From: DASUPK01 sp963695805
Lineage (GTDB): Bacteria; Actinomycetota; Thermoleophilia; Solirubrobacterales; 70-9
Length of the DNA: 64,000 nt
Assembly: GCA_963695805.1 (NCBI GenBank)
Contig: CAVOHV010000008.1
Span: 1-64,000 of the forward strand
Direction: 5' to 3'
The notes under the pieces are model-generated. The model saw only the letters and a list, made by a program, of their open reading frames with translations, was not told the origin of the DNA and searched no databases. Of this stretch, positions 40,593 to 49,194 are shown in pieces; the stretch's first letter is position 1, and each line of letters opens with the position of its first letter. A program made the translations under genes and the position numbers.

Positions 40593-40990
40593 GCGACGAT
40601 CTTGGCCTTGGCCCGTTCGAACTCCTCGTCCGAGAGCTTCTTCTCATCATGCAGCCGGGCGAGCTTGGTGAGCTCGTCCGCCGCCGAGTCGCCGCCGCCT
40701 GACGACGCGGTCTGGCGGATATAGGTGTCCAGCTGCTTCTGCGCCTCCTGTTGCTGGGCCAGGGACCGCTCGCGCATGCCGTCGCCGCGGACGATCAGGT
40801 ATACGAGGGCCGCCAGGAACGGGACGAAGATCAGGAAGATCACCCAGGCGGCCTTCGCCCACCCGGATATCTGGTGATCGCGGAAGAGATCGCTGATGAT
40901 CACGAACAGGATCATCAGCCAGGCCGCGAAGAGAAAGACCTCGAGCACGGTCAGGAGCACCTGGCCGAAGGTGACGTCAGCGAGAACCAT
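40589..40990 (-). CDS. Small membrane protein with PLDc_N and SHOCT domains
   Basis: At 133 residues, two transmembrane helices (VLEVFLFAAWLMILFVIIS and AAWVIFLIFVPFLAALVYL) form a PLDc_N-type module, as at the N-terminus of cardiolipin synthases. A Gln-rich linker and a C-terminal SHOCT motif (LTKLARLHDEKKLSDEEFER) follow. It is a common actinobacterial membrane protein of unknown role. A SHOCT-only protein is encoded at 28542. Confidence 0.88.
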   Translation of the reverse strand: MVLADVTFGQVLLTVLEVFLFAAWLMILFVIISDLFRDHQISGWAKAAWVIFLIFVPFLAALVYLIVRGDGMRERSLAQQQEAQKQLDTYIRQTASSGGGDSAADELTKLARLHDEKKLSDEEFERAKAKIVA

Positions 40991-41075
40991 TCAAATCTCC
41001 TCCTGCCCCTTGGGAGCTGGTTGACGGGAGCGTTTGCGCATCCCGTGTGGGTTCAGGCGGGCGACTGTATTTGAA

Positions 41076-42776
41076 TCAAGGACCTGCCGCCGTCAGGGGC
41101 TGGGTCGCTCCGAGGCGGTCATGGACGAGCCGAACAGCCATCGACCCCTCGCCGACCGCAGAGGCGACCCGCTTGATGGATCCGGAGCGGACGTCGCCGA
41201 CGGCGAAGATTCCCGGACGGCTGGTCTCGAGGAAGTACGGGGCCTCGCCGTTGTGCTCCGCGAGAGCCCCGTCCGGGACGTCCCGGCCGGTGAGCAGAAA
41301 CCCGGCGTCGTCGGTTGCCAGTTGGCCTTCCAGCCACTCGGTGTGCGGCGAAGCGCCGATGAAGACGAAGAGCGCCTTGGCCGGGACCGTGCTGCGCTCT
41401 CCCGATTGGGTGTCGGCGATCGTCACAGTCTCCAGCTCACGCTCGCCGCCGAGCTCGACCACCTCCGTGTGGAGGCAGACCCGAACCAGGTCGTTGCGCT
41501 CGATCTGATCGACGAGATACCGCGACATCGACTTCCCCAGATCGCCACCCCGGATCAAGAGCCGGCACTGCGACGCGCGCCGGGACAGGAACATCGCTGC
41601 CTGGCCGGCCGAGTTTCCGCCTCCGACGATCAGGACCGGATCGCCCGCGCAGCGCTGCGCCTCCGCCTGGGTGGCGGCGTAGTAGACCCCGCCCATCTCG
41701 AACTCGTCGAGTCGGGGCACGTCGAGGCGGCGGTATTGGGCCCCGGTGGCGATGACCACGGTCCGGCCTGTCGTCACCTCGCCGTTCGAGAGCTCGATCA
41801 CATGCCGCCTCGGTTCACTGGTCATCCGCAGCGCCGCGGCGGGCACAGCCAGGCGCGAACCGAACTTGAGAGCCTGGACACCGGCACGCTGGGCCAGCTC
41901 GCTGCCCGACACCCCGGCGGGGAAACCGAGGTAGTTCTCGATCCTCGCCGACGTCCCGGCCTGGCCGCCGCTGGCGACCGCCTCCACCGCTTGAACGTCG
42001 AGTCCTTCTGAAGCGCCATACAGCGACGCCGCGAGTCCGGCCGGCCCGGCGCCGACGACCACGAGGTCGCAGAGCGCCGGCGTCGCGCCCGTTGACCCGA
42101 GGCCGAGCACCCTCCCCAGCTCGGCATTGGTCGGGTTGCGCAGGGTCTCGCCGCCGTTGGCGATCACGACAGGGGTCTGATCTGGCTCGATGGCGAGTCC
42201 ATCCAGCATGGCCTGCGCGTCGTCGTCCTCCTCCAGGTCGATCCATTGGTGGGGCATGCGGTTGCGGGCGAGGAACTCGCGGAGCCGGCGCGAGTCGGGC
42301 GAGAACCGGGAGCCGATCAGCCTGATTCCCGTTTCGGCGTCGATCAGGAACGCTCGCCGGGCCATGAACGCGCCGAGGATGATGTCGCTCAAGCCCTTGT
42401 CCTCGGCGACGAGCTCGCGCAGCTTCTGCACGGGGACCTGGATCACCTCTCCGCCGTCGCTGACCACCCCGCTCAGATAGAGCCGCTGACCGGTGAGCAT
42501 GCTGAGCTCGCCCAGGAACTGGTCCCGGCCGAAGACGGCGATCACCCGGTTCTCCTCACCGTAGCCCTGGACGATCGCCACTGACCCCGACGTGACGACG
42601 AAGAAGTCGGCCCCCTGATCGCCGGCGGCGAAAAGGACATCACCGTGCGAGGTTGTGCGACTGCGGCCGAGCCCCCGGAATCGCGTCATCTGCTTCTCGT
42701 GGAGGCGAGGGGAGGTGCCGTCCTCGTCGGGGGTCTCCGGGAGCCCTGCTGGGATTGGTGAATTGCCCCCGGTCAA
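41076..42776 (-). CDS. Cyclic-nucleotide-binding domain / glutaredoxin-like / thioredoxin-reductase-like fusion without CxxC motifs
   Basis: This 566-residue protein has three modules. A cNMP-binding fold (about 25-150, FFVVTSGSVAIVQGYGEENR, FLGELSMLTGQR) lacks the usual phosphate-binding Arg cassette. A glutaredoxin-like segment (about 150-235, GSRFSPDSRRLREFLARNRM, QTPVVIANGGETLRNPTNAE) has no Cys. A thioredoxin-reductase-like part follows (from about 240, VVVGAGPAGLAASLYGASEG, GGGNSAGQAAMFLS, GIFAVGDVR), where the active-site CxxC is replaced by VYYAATQAEA. FAD and NAD(P)H sites look intact, so it may be a flavin oxidoreductase or redox sensor rather than a disulfide reductase. Confidence 0.9.
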   Translation of the reverse strand: MTGGNSPIPAGLPETPDEDGTSPRLHEKQMTRFRGLGRSRTTSHGDVLFAAGDQGADFFVVTSGSVAIVQGYGEENRVIAVFGRDQFLGELSMLTGQRLYLSGVVSDGGEVIQVPVQKLRELVAEDKGLSDIILGAFMARRAFLIDAETGIRLIGSRFSPDSRRLREFLARNRMPHQWIDLEEDDDAQAMLDGLAIEPDQTPVVIANGGETLRNPTNAELGRVLGLGSTGATPALCDLVVVGAGPAGLAASLYGASEGLDVQAVEAVASGGQAGTSARIENYLGFPAGVSGSELAQRAGVQALKFGSRLAVPAAALRMTSEPRRHVIELSNGEVTTGRTVVIATGAQYRRLDVPRLDEFEMGGVYYAATQAEAQRCAGDPVLIVGGGNSAGQAAMFLSRRASQCRLLIRGGDLGKSMSRYLVDQIERNDLVRVCLHTEVVELGGERELETVTIADTQSGERSTVPAKALFVFIGASPHTEWLEGQLATDDAGFLLTGRDVPDGALAEHNGEAPYFLETSRPGIFAVGDVRSGSIKRVASAVGEGSMAVRLVHDRLGATQPLTAAGP

Positions 42777-42918
42777 GTTGATCGGTGCGTTAGCTGAATG
42801 CGATCTCGCTGAGGTCGATCGAGACGAAGCTCAAGCCTACGCCCCCCTCAGCGTCGGCCTGGCGGCCTCGTAGTGCCGCGGCCTCGCTTTCGAAGCGGGT
42901 GATGGATAACGTGGCGGT

Positions 42919-43584
42919 GTGTCTGAGCCCGTCCGGGTGGTCCTCGGGGAGGACGACGTTCTGTTGCGTGAAGGGATTGCGCGTCTGCTGACCGACGCGG
43001 GATTCGACGTGGTCAGCCAGGCCGGAGACGCCGACGGCTTCCTGCGAAAGGCGCTGGCGCATAAGCCCGATGTGGCGGTGGTGGACATCCAGATGCCGCC
43101 GGGGCTCGGGGACGACGGGCTGCGCGCCGCGCTGGAGCTCAGGGAACAGCGTCCGGAGACGGGCATCCTGGTGCTCTCCCAGTACTACGAGGAGCAGTAC
43201 GCCCTTGACCTGATCGGCGAGAGCGCGGAGGGCGTCGGTTACCTCCTCAAGGAGCGAGTCGGGGACGTGGAGGGGTTCACTGATGCGGTCGCCCGCGTCG
43301 CCGCGGGAGGCAGCGCGCTCGATCCCGAGGTCGTCGCCCGGATGGTCGGGCGGCGCCGGACCGAGGGACCCCTCGACGAGCTGACGCCCCGCGAACGGGA
43401 TGTCCTCGTGGAGCTGGCGCAGGGCAAGTCGAATCAGGGCATCGCCGAGTCTTTGGTCGTCACCACCGCAGCGGTGGAGAAGCACGTGACCAACATCTTT
43501 CACAAGCTGGGTCTCCAGGCCAGCCCGACCGAGCACCGGCGTGTGCTGGCCGCGCTGACGTATCTGAGGGACGCGCCTTCCTAG
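42919..43584 (+). CDS. NarL/FixJ-family response regulator
   Basis: This 221-residue protein starts at a GTG. The receiver domain (about 5-125) has LGEDDVLLREG, phospho-acceptor Asp in VAVVDIQMPPG, LVLSQYYE and the Lys in YLLKERVGD. The LuxR-type helix-turn-helix (about 150-215) reads LTPRERDVLVELAQGKSNQG then VTTAAVEKHVTNIFHKLGL. No partner kinase is adjacent. It is divergent from the thioredoxin-reductase-like gene across 142 bp. Confidence 0.93.
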   Translation: MSEPVRVVLGEDDVLLREGIARLLTDAGFDVVSQAGDADGFLRKALAHKPDVAVVDIQMPPGLGDDGLRAALELREQRPETGILVLSQYYEEQYALDLIGESAEGVGYLLKERVGDVEGFTDAVARVAAGGSALDPEVVARMVGRRRTEGPLDELTPRERDVLVELAQGKSNQGIAESLVVTTAAVEKHVTNIFHKLGLQASPTEHRRVLAALTYLRDAPS

Positions 43585-43653
43585 TCAGCCTCTGATCTCG
43601 GGCTCGCAGCTGGCGACGCGGAGATCGGCACCGACGCGGCTCTTTCTCTCGTC

Positions 43654-43926
43654 TTACGTGCTGACCAGGCTCCGCAGCCGCCGCAGCGGCCTGCGCCTGG
43701 CGGCGAGCTCATCCGCCACGAGATGCGTCCGCTCCGCATACACCGAGCTTGCTTGCTCCTCTCGGTCGAGAGCGGCCGTGTAGGCGGCGAAGGCGACATT
43801 GCGCTCGTCCAGCGCGACACTCGACCACCGGGCGTACGCCTGATCGAGGGCGACGCACTCTTCCCGCCAATCGACGTACGCATCCATCAGCTCGTCGATT
43901 AGCTCCGACCGAGCCCGCGAGGCCAT
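43654..43926 (-). CDS. Small helical hypothetical protein
   Basis: This 90-residue protein from the ATG at 43926 is highly charged and probably entirely helical: ELIDELMDAYVDWREECVAL, WSSVALDERNVAFAAYTAAL and DREEQASSVYAERTHLVADE. The pattern fits a two-to-three-helix coiled coil. It has no recognised domain. Its family is probably lineage-specific. Confidence 0.6.
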   Translation of the reverse strand: MASRARSELIDELMDAYVDWREECVALDQAYARWSSVALDERNVAFAAYTAALDREEQASSVYAERTHLVADELAARRRPLRRLRSLVST

Positions 43927-44316
43927 TCCTCTAACCCCTCGCGGCACGGATTCCACCCTCACGCCGGGAACAGCCCGCGCGCCGAGTGCCAGCGTGCGGC
44001 CACGGGTATCGGGCGGCGGAGTAGCCGGCGATCAGCAGAAGCGCCCCAGCGAGCTGCCGGATGCGTTCAGCGACCGGAACTGGGAGGGGTGTGTACTCAT
44101 CTGGTGAGAGGCCCGGCCGGGAACGGGGGGAGCGCCCCCGGCCGGGGGCCTCTGCGGCCTCGCTGGACAGGAGCGGAGGGAGAGGTCGCTCCGGGTTTCG
44201 CCGCGAGGATGTGATGGAAGACATGGCCGAACTCTCAACCACCGTGGTCGGCTCGGCCATACCCCCCGGCCAGAGAGTGGAGCTCGGGCAACCGGATGCG
44301 CCGGGTAGGGAAAGCC
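43927..44316. other. Intergenic region with a strong hairpin
   Basis: 390 bp with no convincing gene. It contains the GC-rich hairpin at 44107-44153 downstream of the disulfide-oxidoreductase gene. Confidence 0.45.
44107..44153. terminator. GC-rich hairpin, possible terminator of the 44317-45687 gene
   Basis: AGAGGCCC (44107-44114) pairs with GGGCCTCT at the right end, and GGCCGGG with CCCGGCC inside, separated by a bulge. It lies about 165 bp past the minus-strand stop. No T-tract is seen on either strand. Confidence 0.4.
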
Positions 44317-45687
44317 CTAGCTCGCCATGGGCGGTCCCGCGCTGACCGGCTTGGAGGCGCCAGCGATCTCGCCTCGGAGCACCTTCAGTGCCTCGACATA
44401 GATCTCCGAGAACGTGGGGAACGGCTGGATCGTGTCTCTGAGCACGTCGAGTGGGACGTGGCCGCGGATCGCCAGGGTGGCCTGCTGCAGCCACTCGCCC
44501 GCCTCGGGTCCGAGCGCGTAGGCACCGGTGAGTCGCTCGCCATCGCTCAGGAGCGTCAGGAACCCGTTGCTGTCGGCGTACGCGCGCGTGTAGGTGGCGG
44601 TCTTAGGCAGGGCCGACACCGGAACCATCGCATGGAAGCGTCCCGCGTCCGAGCCAACCGCCGCGGCTTGTGGGTCCGTGTAGGTCACACGCGGGACCGC
44701 CTCGTAGTTGGCCCTTCGCGGCTCCCCGAGGATGTTCGCGGCTACCACTTCGCCCTGGTACTTGCCGACGTGGGTGAGCGGCCAGATGCCGACCACGTCG
44801 CCGATCGCCCAGAGACGCTCCCCCGCACGCTGGTGGGGGTCGACCGGAACTCCATGGGCGTCCGGCTCCACACCGACGCTTTCGAGTCCGATCCCGTGGA
44901 CGCGCGGGCGGCGACCCGTGGCGACGAGCAGGCGGTCACCGCGCAGCTCACGCCCGTCGTCGAGCTCGAGGACGTAGTCGTCGCCGTCGCGCCGCGCGGC
45001 GCTCGCGCTAGCGGACAGCACCAGCTCGATGCCTTCGCGGCTCAGATCCTCGCCGAGCGCCTCACCCAGCGGTGCCGGCTCGCGGCCCAGCAGGTGCTCG
45101 GCCATGTCGATGATCGCCACCTCGCCGCCCAGCCGGCGCACCGCCTGACCCATCTCGGCGCCGACAGGCCCGCCACCCAGGATGAGCAGCCGTCGCGGAA
45201 CGGCCTTCATGCCCGTGGCTTCACGGTTGGTCCAGACGCCCTCCAACTCCCGGAGCCCGGGTATCGGCGGGACGATCGGGTCGGCACCGCAGGCCAGGAC
45301 CACGTGGTCGGCGGTGTGCCGGACACCGTCCACCTCGACGACGCCCTCGCCGTCGAGCCGTCCGGTGCCGCGCAGCAGGTCGATGCCGTGATCCGCCAGC
45401 CAACGCTCCTGTCCGGCGTCGGAGTAGTCCGAGACCTCGAAGTCACGCCAGGCAAGCGCCGCCTCGACGTCGACCTCCGCACTCGCCGCCGCATCGCGCG
45501 CGGCCTGCGCCGCCTCGCCGGGTCGCAGCAGCGTCTTCGACGGTATGCACGCCCAGTAAGAGCACTCGCCCCCGACCAGCTCGCGCTCGACCAGCGCGAC
45601 CCGCAGGCCGCCTTCGGCGAGCGCGCCGGCGCAGTGCTCGCCCGGCGAGCCGCCGCCGATCACGATCACGTCGTAGTCACTGCTCAC
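44317..45687 (-). CDS. Pyridine-nucleotide disulfide oxidoreductase (dihydrolipoamide dehydrogenase/mercuric reductase-like)
   Basis: This 456-residue protein has an FAD motif DVIVIGGGSPGEHCAGALAE, redox-active cysteines in GGECSYWACIPSKTLLRP (CxxxxC), NAD(P)-binding ILGGGPVGAEMGQAVRRLGG and RLWAIGDVVG near the second FAD site. The C-terminal dimerisation domain ends in QPFPTFSEIYVEAL, where the HPT of lipoamide dehydrogenase is QPFPT, so the usual catalytic His is absent. It may be a quinone- or metal-reducing relative. It overlaps the small gene upstream by 4 bp. Confidence 0.9.
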   Translation of the reverse strand: MSSDYDVIVIGGGSPGEHCAGALAEGGLRVALVERELVGGECSYWACIPSKTLLRPGEAAQAARDAAASAEVDVEAALAWRDFEVSDYSDAGQERWLADHGIDLLRGTGRLDGEGVVEVDGVRHTADHVVLACGADPIVPPIPGLRELEGVWTNREATGMKAVPRRLLILGGGPVGAEMGQAVRRLGGEVAIIDMAEHLLGREPAPLGEALGEDLSREGIELVLSASASAARRDGDDYVLELDDGRELRGDRLLVATGRRPRVHGIGLESVGVEPDAHGVPVDPHQRAGERLWAIGDVVGIWPLTHVGKYQGEVVAANILGEPRRANYEAVPRVTYTDPQAAAVGSDAGRFHAMVPVSALPKTATYTRAYADSNGFLTLLSDGERLTGAYALGPEAGEWLQQATLAIRGHVPLDVLRDTIQPFPTFSEIYVEALKVLRGEIAGASKPVSAGPPMAS

Positions 45688-45890
45688 TGGCCGGAGCTCT
45701 CTTCAGCCAGGATGCCCGCCATGTATTGGCGGGCGTCGGCGTCAGCCTCGTCCGGAGTGCGCCCCTTCTCGCGGGCGACGATGTACGCGGCATAGAACTC
45801 CGACCAATGATGCTTCGGCGCGGTCGCTTCATAGGGACCGTGATGCTCCTCCGCCTCGCGCAGCAGCCCGGCCAAGGTCTCGACATCCAT
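45684..45890 (-). CDS. Small conserved-looking hypothetical protein
   Basis: This 68-residue soluble protein from the ATG at 45890 reads LAGLLREAEEHHGPYEATAP, HHWSEFYAAYIVAREKGRTP, DEADADARQYMAGI, and is predicted fully helical. The pattern of aromatic and His residues suggests a conserved short family, but I cannot name it. Its stop overlaps the start of the disulfide oxidoreductase gene, so it is co-translated. Confidence 0.7.
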   Translation of the reverse strand: MDVETLAGLLREAEEHHGPYEATAPKHHWSEFYAAYIVAREKGRTPDEADADARQYMAGILAEESSGQ

Positions 45891-45915
45891 GGTCACTCCC
45901 TTCCGTTGTCGCTGA

Positions 45916-46392
45916 TCACCGTCCCGGCAGGCGCTCCCTGATCTCCTGGAGCAGCCATCCGTTGCCATCCGGATCGCTGAACGATGCGTACGTGAGATAG
46001 GAGCGACGTTCCGGGTCCGGACCCGGGCTGAGCCCCTGCTCGTCGCGATGGAACAGATCGCTCACCTCGACGCCGCGGCTGACCAGGTCCTCACGCGCGG
46101 CGTCGATGTCATACACGGCCAGCTCCAAGCGCTGGGCGGAGCCGCGCTCGGAGGTTGTGAGGCCCTTCCCGAATGAGATCGAACAGGCTGAGCCGGGAGG
46201 CGTGAACTGGACCACCCGGAAGTCCTCGCCGAGGTCGAGGTCCGCGTCCAGGCGCCAGCCGAGGCCGTCGTAGAAGTCCTTTGCCCGATCGACATCGGAG
46301 ACGGGCACCGGGACGACCTCGAGCTTCACCTCGCCAGGCTTCGGCGGCGAACTTGCTGTCGTGCTTTCACTGCTTACGTCGGCGCTGCTCAT
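45916..46392 (-). CDS. VOC-superfamily protein (glyoxalase/bleomycin-resistance fold)
   Basis: From the ATG at 46392 (GGAGGTCAGG upstream) this is 158 residues. After a 20-residue polar N-terminus, the VOC fold begins VKLEVVPVPVSDVDRAKDFY and continues DGLGWRLDADLDLGEDFRVV, GSACSISFGKG, LELAVYDIDAAREDLVSRGV and YASFSDPDGNGWLLQEIRER. Metal ligands and substrate are not certain. It is 25 bp upstream of the small gene, probably the same operon as the disulfide oxidoreductase. Confidence 0.9.
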   Translation of the reverse strand: MSSADVSSESTTASSPPKPGEVKLEVVPVPVSDVDRAKDFYDGLGWRLDADLDLGEDFRVVQFTPPGSACSISFGKGLTTSERGSAQRLELAVYDIDAAREDLVSRGVEVSDLFHRDEQGLSPGPDPERRSYLTYASFSDPDGNGWLLQEIRERLPGR

Positions 46393-46706
46393 CCTGACCT
46401 CCATATTGGTACGCAGAGGAGCCGATTGCACCGCGAGCCTAATGCCGTGTTCTCCAGTCGGTCAAGGGAATTCGGGCCGCCCGCGCCTTGCAGCACCGCC
46501 GCGATACGCGCTGCCAACTAAACGGATGTTCCGTCGACGCCGCGATTTCGGCCAAACGGATGTTCTGCAGAGGCCCCCGTCGCGGTTAAAGCCATCCAGC
46601 CTCTGAGCCGACCCGTCAGCAGATAGGGCTTGGCTTCGGGGTAGCCCCCAACGGCTGCACTCAGCAGAGCCACTCAGAGACCATCAATCGATAGGGGAGC
46701 ATCAAC
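46393..46706. other. Intergenic region upstream of the exported-protein cluster
   Basis: 314 bp, divergent promoters expected. It contains the 12-bp direct repeat AAACGGATGTTC at 46520-46531 and 46554-46565, and a ribosome site (AGGGGAG) before 46707. No gene is seen. Confidence 0.5.
46520..46565. repeat. 12-bp direct repeat, possible regulator site
   Basis: Two identical copies of AAACGGATGTTC, 34 bp apart start to start, about 150 bp upstream of the exported-protein operon start. Confidence 0.55.
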
Positions 46707-47201
46707 ATGAATTCGAGAAAGAAGCGACTGATCGGCGCGGCGATGACGTTGCTCGTCCTCGGCGCCGTCGGCCTCGTCTATGCAGCCTGGACCACCAACG
46801 GCTCTGGCAGCGGCTTCGCCGAGGCCGGCAAGGCTCAGGACCTTTCGACCGTCGACGTGACGGCAGCAACCTTGGGCGATCTCTACCCGAACGGGGACGG
46901 GACCGTGACGCTCCAAATCCACAACCCGAACCCCTACCCGGTCACGGTCACCGATGTGACGGCCGGCCCGGGTGACGTCACCGCGAGTGGCGGCATCGGG
47001 ACCTGTGACGTCACCGGTGTTTCGTTCAACGACCAGCACGGGCTGACGATCCACATCCCTCCCAACAGCGATTCGGACACGGTCGAACTGAACAACGCGG
47101 CCCACATGTCGAACGAATCCGAGAACGGCTGTCAGGGAGCGGTGTTCACGATCCCGGTCGTCCTCTCGGGCGCCAGCAGCGACGGGGTCTCCCCCACCTA
47201 G
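46707..47201 (+). CDS. Exported protein, surface-fibre/TasA-like style, unknown function
   Basis: At 164 residues, the N-terminus NSRKKRLIGAAMTLLVLGAV then GLVYAAWTTNGSGSGFAEAG resembles signal peptides of SipW-processed TasA/camelysin-like proteins. The mature protein is a single beta-rich domain with one probable disulfide (GTCDVTG and NGCQGAVF) and the strand pattern GTVTLQIHNPNPYPVTVTDV of an Ig-like fold. No SipW peptidase is in the window. It is first of three co-directional exported-protein genes. Confidence 0.7.
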   Translation: MNSRKKRLIGAAMTLLVLGAVGLVYAAWTTNGSGSGFAEAGKAQDLSTVDVTAATLGDLYPNGDGTVTLQIHNPNPYPVTVTDVTAGPGDVTASGGIGTCDVTGVSFNDQHGLTIHIPPNSDSDTVELNNAAHMSNESENGCQGAVFTIPVVLSGASSDGVSPT

Positions 47202-47258
47202 GAAGACCGCCCACCAGGCAACCCAGCGATTCGATGACTCTGAACGTGGCCCAGATGC

Positions 47259-47286
47259 GGTCCGGCGCCCCCCGGGGTGCCGGACC
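47259..47286 (+). terminator. Hairpin between first and second exported-protein genes
   Basis: GGTCCGGC (47259-47266) pairs perfectly with GCCGGACC (47279-47286); the inner CCC/GGG adds further pairs. There is no T-tract, so it may be a partial terminator or mRNA-stabilising hairpin setting unequal expression. Confidence 0.45.
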
Positions 47287-47313
47287 GCTCGGGCTGCTCA
47301 GTGGGGTTCGGTG

Positions 47314-47754
47314 ATGAGGCGATCGATCGCAGCCATGCTCGCCGTGGTGGCCCTGATGGCCGCTGCAGCCGCGGGATACGCCGCGCTGGGCGGGGCACAG
47401 CGGGCGGCCGCCCCCCGGGCCAAGGTCCAGCCCTCGCCGGTGAAGGTGACCGGCGATGTCAGCGGCCTGTTTCCGGGGATGACCACCGTCCTCCCGATCC
47501 GGGTTCGCAATCTCACCGACGGCCCGGTCAAGCTGCGGTGGGTCCGGACGAAGGTCCGCCCGCCGGATGTGGACTGCGATCCGGCCAATCTGCACGCTGA
47601 GCAGATCTGGCCCCGCCGACGGATCCCCGCAGGTGCACGCATTGATCTGGTGGTGCCGGTGACCCTGGATGCCGATGCGGGGGACTTCTGCCAAGGCGCG
47701 AGATTCCCGCTTCGCTATCGCACCCGTGTCAACGTCCCCAGGGTGGGGAGGTGA
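47314..47754 (+). CDS. Exported beta-rich protein, relative of the 46707 product
   Basis: This 146-residue protein has the signal SIAAMLAVVALMAAAAAGYA and a mature domain with strands VKVTGDVSGLFPGMTTVLPI, RVRNLTDGPVKLRWVRTKV and ARIDLVVPVTLDADAGDFC. It shares with the upstream protein an Ig-like 'normalised neighbour' layout and a Cys pair (DVDCDPANL, FCQGARF). ATG 47314 is chosen (GTG at 47311 is adjacent). Its stop overlaps the next gene (GTGA). Confidence 0.7.
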   Translation: MRRSIAAMLAVVALMAAAAAGYAALGGAQRAAAPRAKVQPSPVKVTGDVSGLFPGMTTVLPIRVRNLTDGPVKLRWVRTKVRPPDVDCDPANLHAEQIWPRRRIPAGARIDLVVPVTLDADAGDFCQGARFPLRYRTRVNVPRVGR

Positions 47755-49131
47755 AAACGATGCGATTGCGCGCCACCCTCGTCGCCTCCGCGCTTTTCCT
47801 ACTTGCCGTGCTGCTTCCTGCGGCCGCAATCGCCAGCTGGAAGGGCGCGACCTCGGGCTCGGGAACATCCGGGGCGCGCAACATGGGCTCGGTCGACCAG
47901 CCGACCGCGTCGAACGTGAACGGAAACGTGACGGTCAACTGGGCGGTCCCCGATGCTGGCGCCCCTGTGACCGGATACCTCGTCCGACGCTACGACGCGT
48001 CCGGAAACGCACAAACGATCGGCGCCGGCTGCTCGGGAACAATCGCCAGCACGAGCTGCACCGAGAGCGCGGTGCCGCCAGGGAGATGGCGCTACCGAGT
48101 GACCGCGGTGAACGCCAAGTGGCGCGGCCCCGAGAGCGCGGCGAGCGCGCTTGTCTCGGTTCTGGTCTCACAGACCCTGACGACCAGCGCCTGGGACCTG
48201 CGCGACTCCTCGGCGGGCGGCTCCGCGGTCAACGTCTCGGATCCCATCGCGTTCGCATCCGACGGTCGCACCGTGGCCACGTCCACTCCGCCGACCTCGT
48301 TCAGCACCAGCCGCTACCTGGAGATCGATGCCAACGGACCTCTGCCGACGAACGTCTCGCCGACCTCGGCCACCTTCAACATGCGCTTCGCGGCCGGCGC
48401 CGGCTCGAGCACCGCATGCTTTTACTTCGACCTTCGGCGGGCCTCAACCAACGCCGTGCTCGCCACCCATGGGAGTGCCGCCAACCCGGTCGGGTGCGTC
48501 ACCGGGACCACACAGACGAGCTTCTCGACGGCACTGCCGGACGGTTTCCTCGACTGCGATCGCCAATGATCTACGCGTTCGCGTCTATGTGCGCAGATCG
48601 GGCAGGGGCGCTCCGGTCGTCGATCAGGTCGCGCTCTCGGTTCTCACCAGCCAGGGAACCTTCGCGCTGTATGACGAGGTGCTCACGGATCGTCTCGGCG
48701 GCTGTGCGACAGACCGCACCTGGCCGCTCGTGGCGAGTGGCGACCCGACCTACATCAGCGCCTCGACCTGGCCCACCACCTTCTCCTCGAACCGCTATCT
48801 GCAGCTGACCTTCCCCTCCTATGTGCCCGCCGGGGCAACCGTGTCCGGCGGGTCGTTCCTGCACCGGTTCCGGCGCTCCGGTGGAGGCGGCTCCGCCTGC
48901 TGGTATCTCCAGGTTCTCCAGGGCACAACGGTGATCGGCACGCACGGCAGCGCGACCTCGCCGATCTCCTGTACATCGGGCAACTCCTACAGGAACGACA
49001 CGGTTTCGCTGCCGGAGATCAACAGCCCGGCGCGAGCGAACGGGGTCGTGCTCAGGGTCTACGTGCGCAGCTCAACTGGCCGGAGCAGTGAGCACGACCA
49101 GGCGAACCTGACGATCAACTACGCCAACTAG
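47751..49131 (+). pseudogene. Exported Fn3 plus two tandem beta-modules, frameshifted near 48540
   Basis: The signal peptide is TLVASALFLLAVLLPAAAIA. A fibronectin-III-like domain follows (VNGNVTVNWAVPDAGAPVTG, RYRVTAVNAKWRG), then two homologous modules of about 130-150 residues each. The first contains TSFSTSRYLEIDANGPLPTN, SSTACFYFDLRRASTNAVLA and RVRVYVRRSG. The second contains TTFSSNRYLQLTFPSYVPAG, GSACWYLQVLQGTTVIGTHG and LRVYVRSSTGRSSEHDQANL. The frame changes inside the first module around 48536-48546: frame one ends at a TGA at 48567-48569, and the other frame resumes ANDLRVRVYV exactly where homology requires. One extra base would explain it. Confidence 0.75.
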
Positions 49132-49194
49132 GAGCGGCGGTTGGCGGTGCAGCCGGCGCCCGGAGGTGGCGAAACGCCCGGCGTACTGCGGAGA

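Noticed and set aside
44107..44153. GC-rich hairpin as a small RNA gene
   Set aside because: No promoter-like sequence or conserved RNA motif could be seen; a terminator or simple hairpin is more economical.
43931..44494. Minus-strand open frame overlapping the disulfide oxidoreductase end
   Set aside because: Its first half is an out-of-frame reading of the real gene, the rest passes through the hairpin; no coding evidence.
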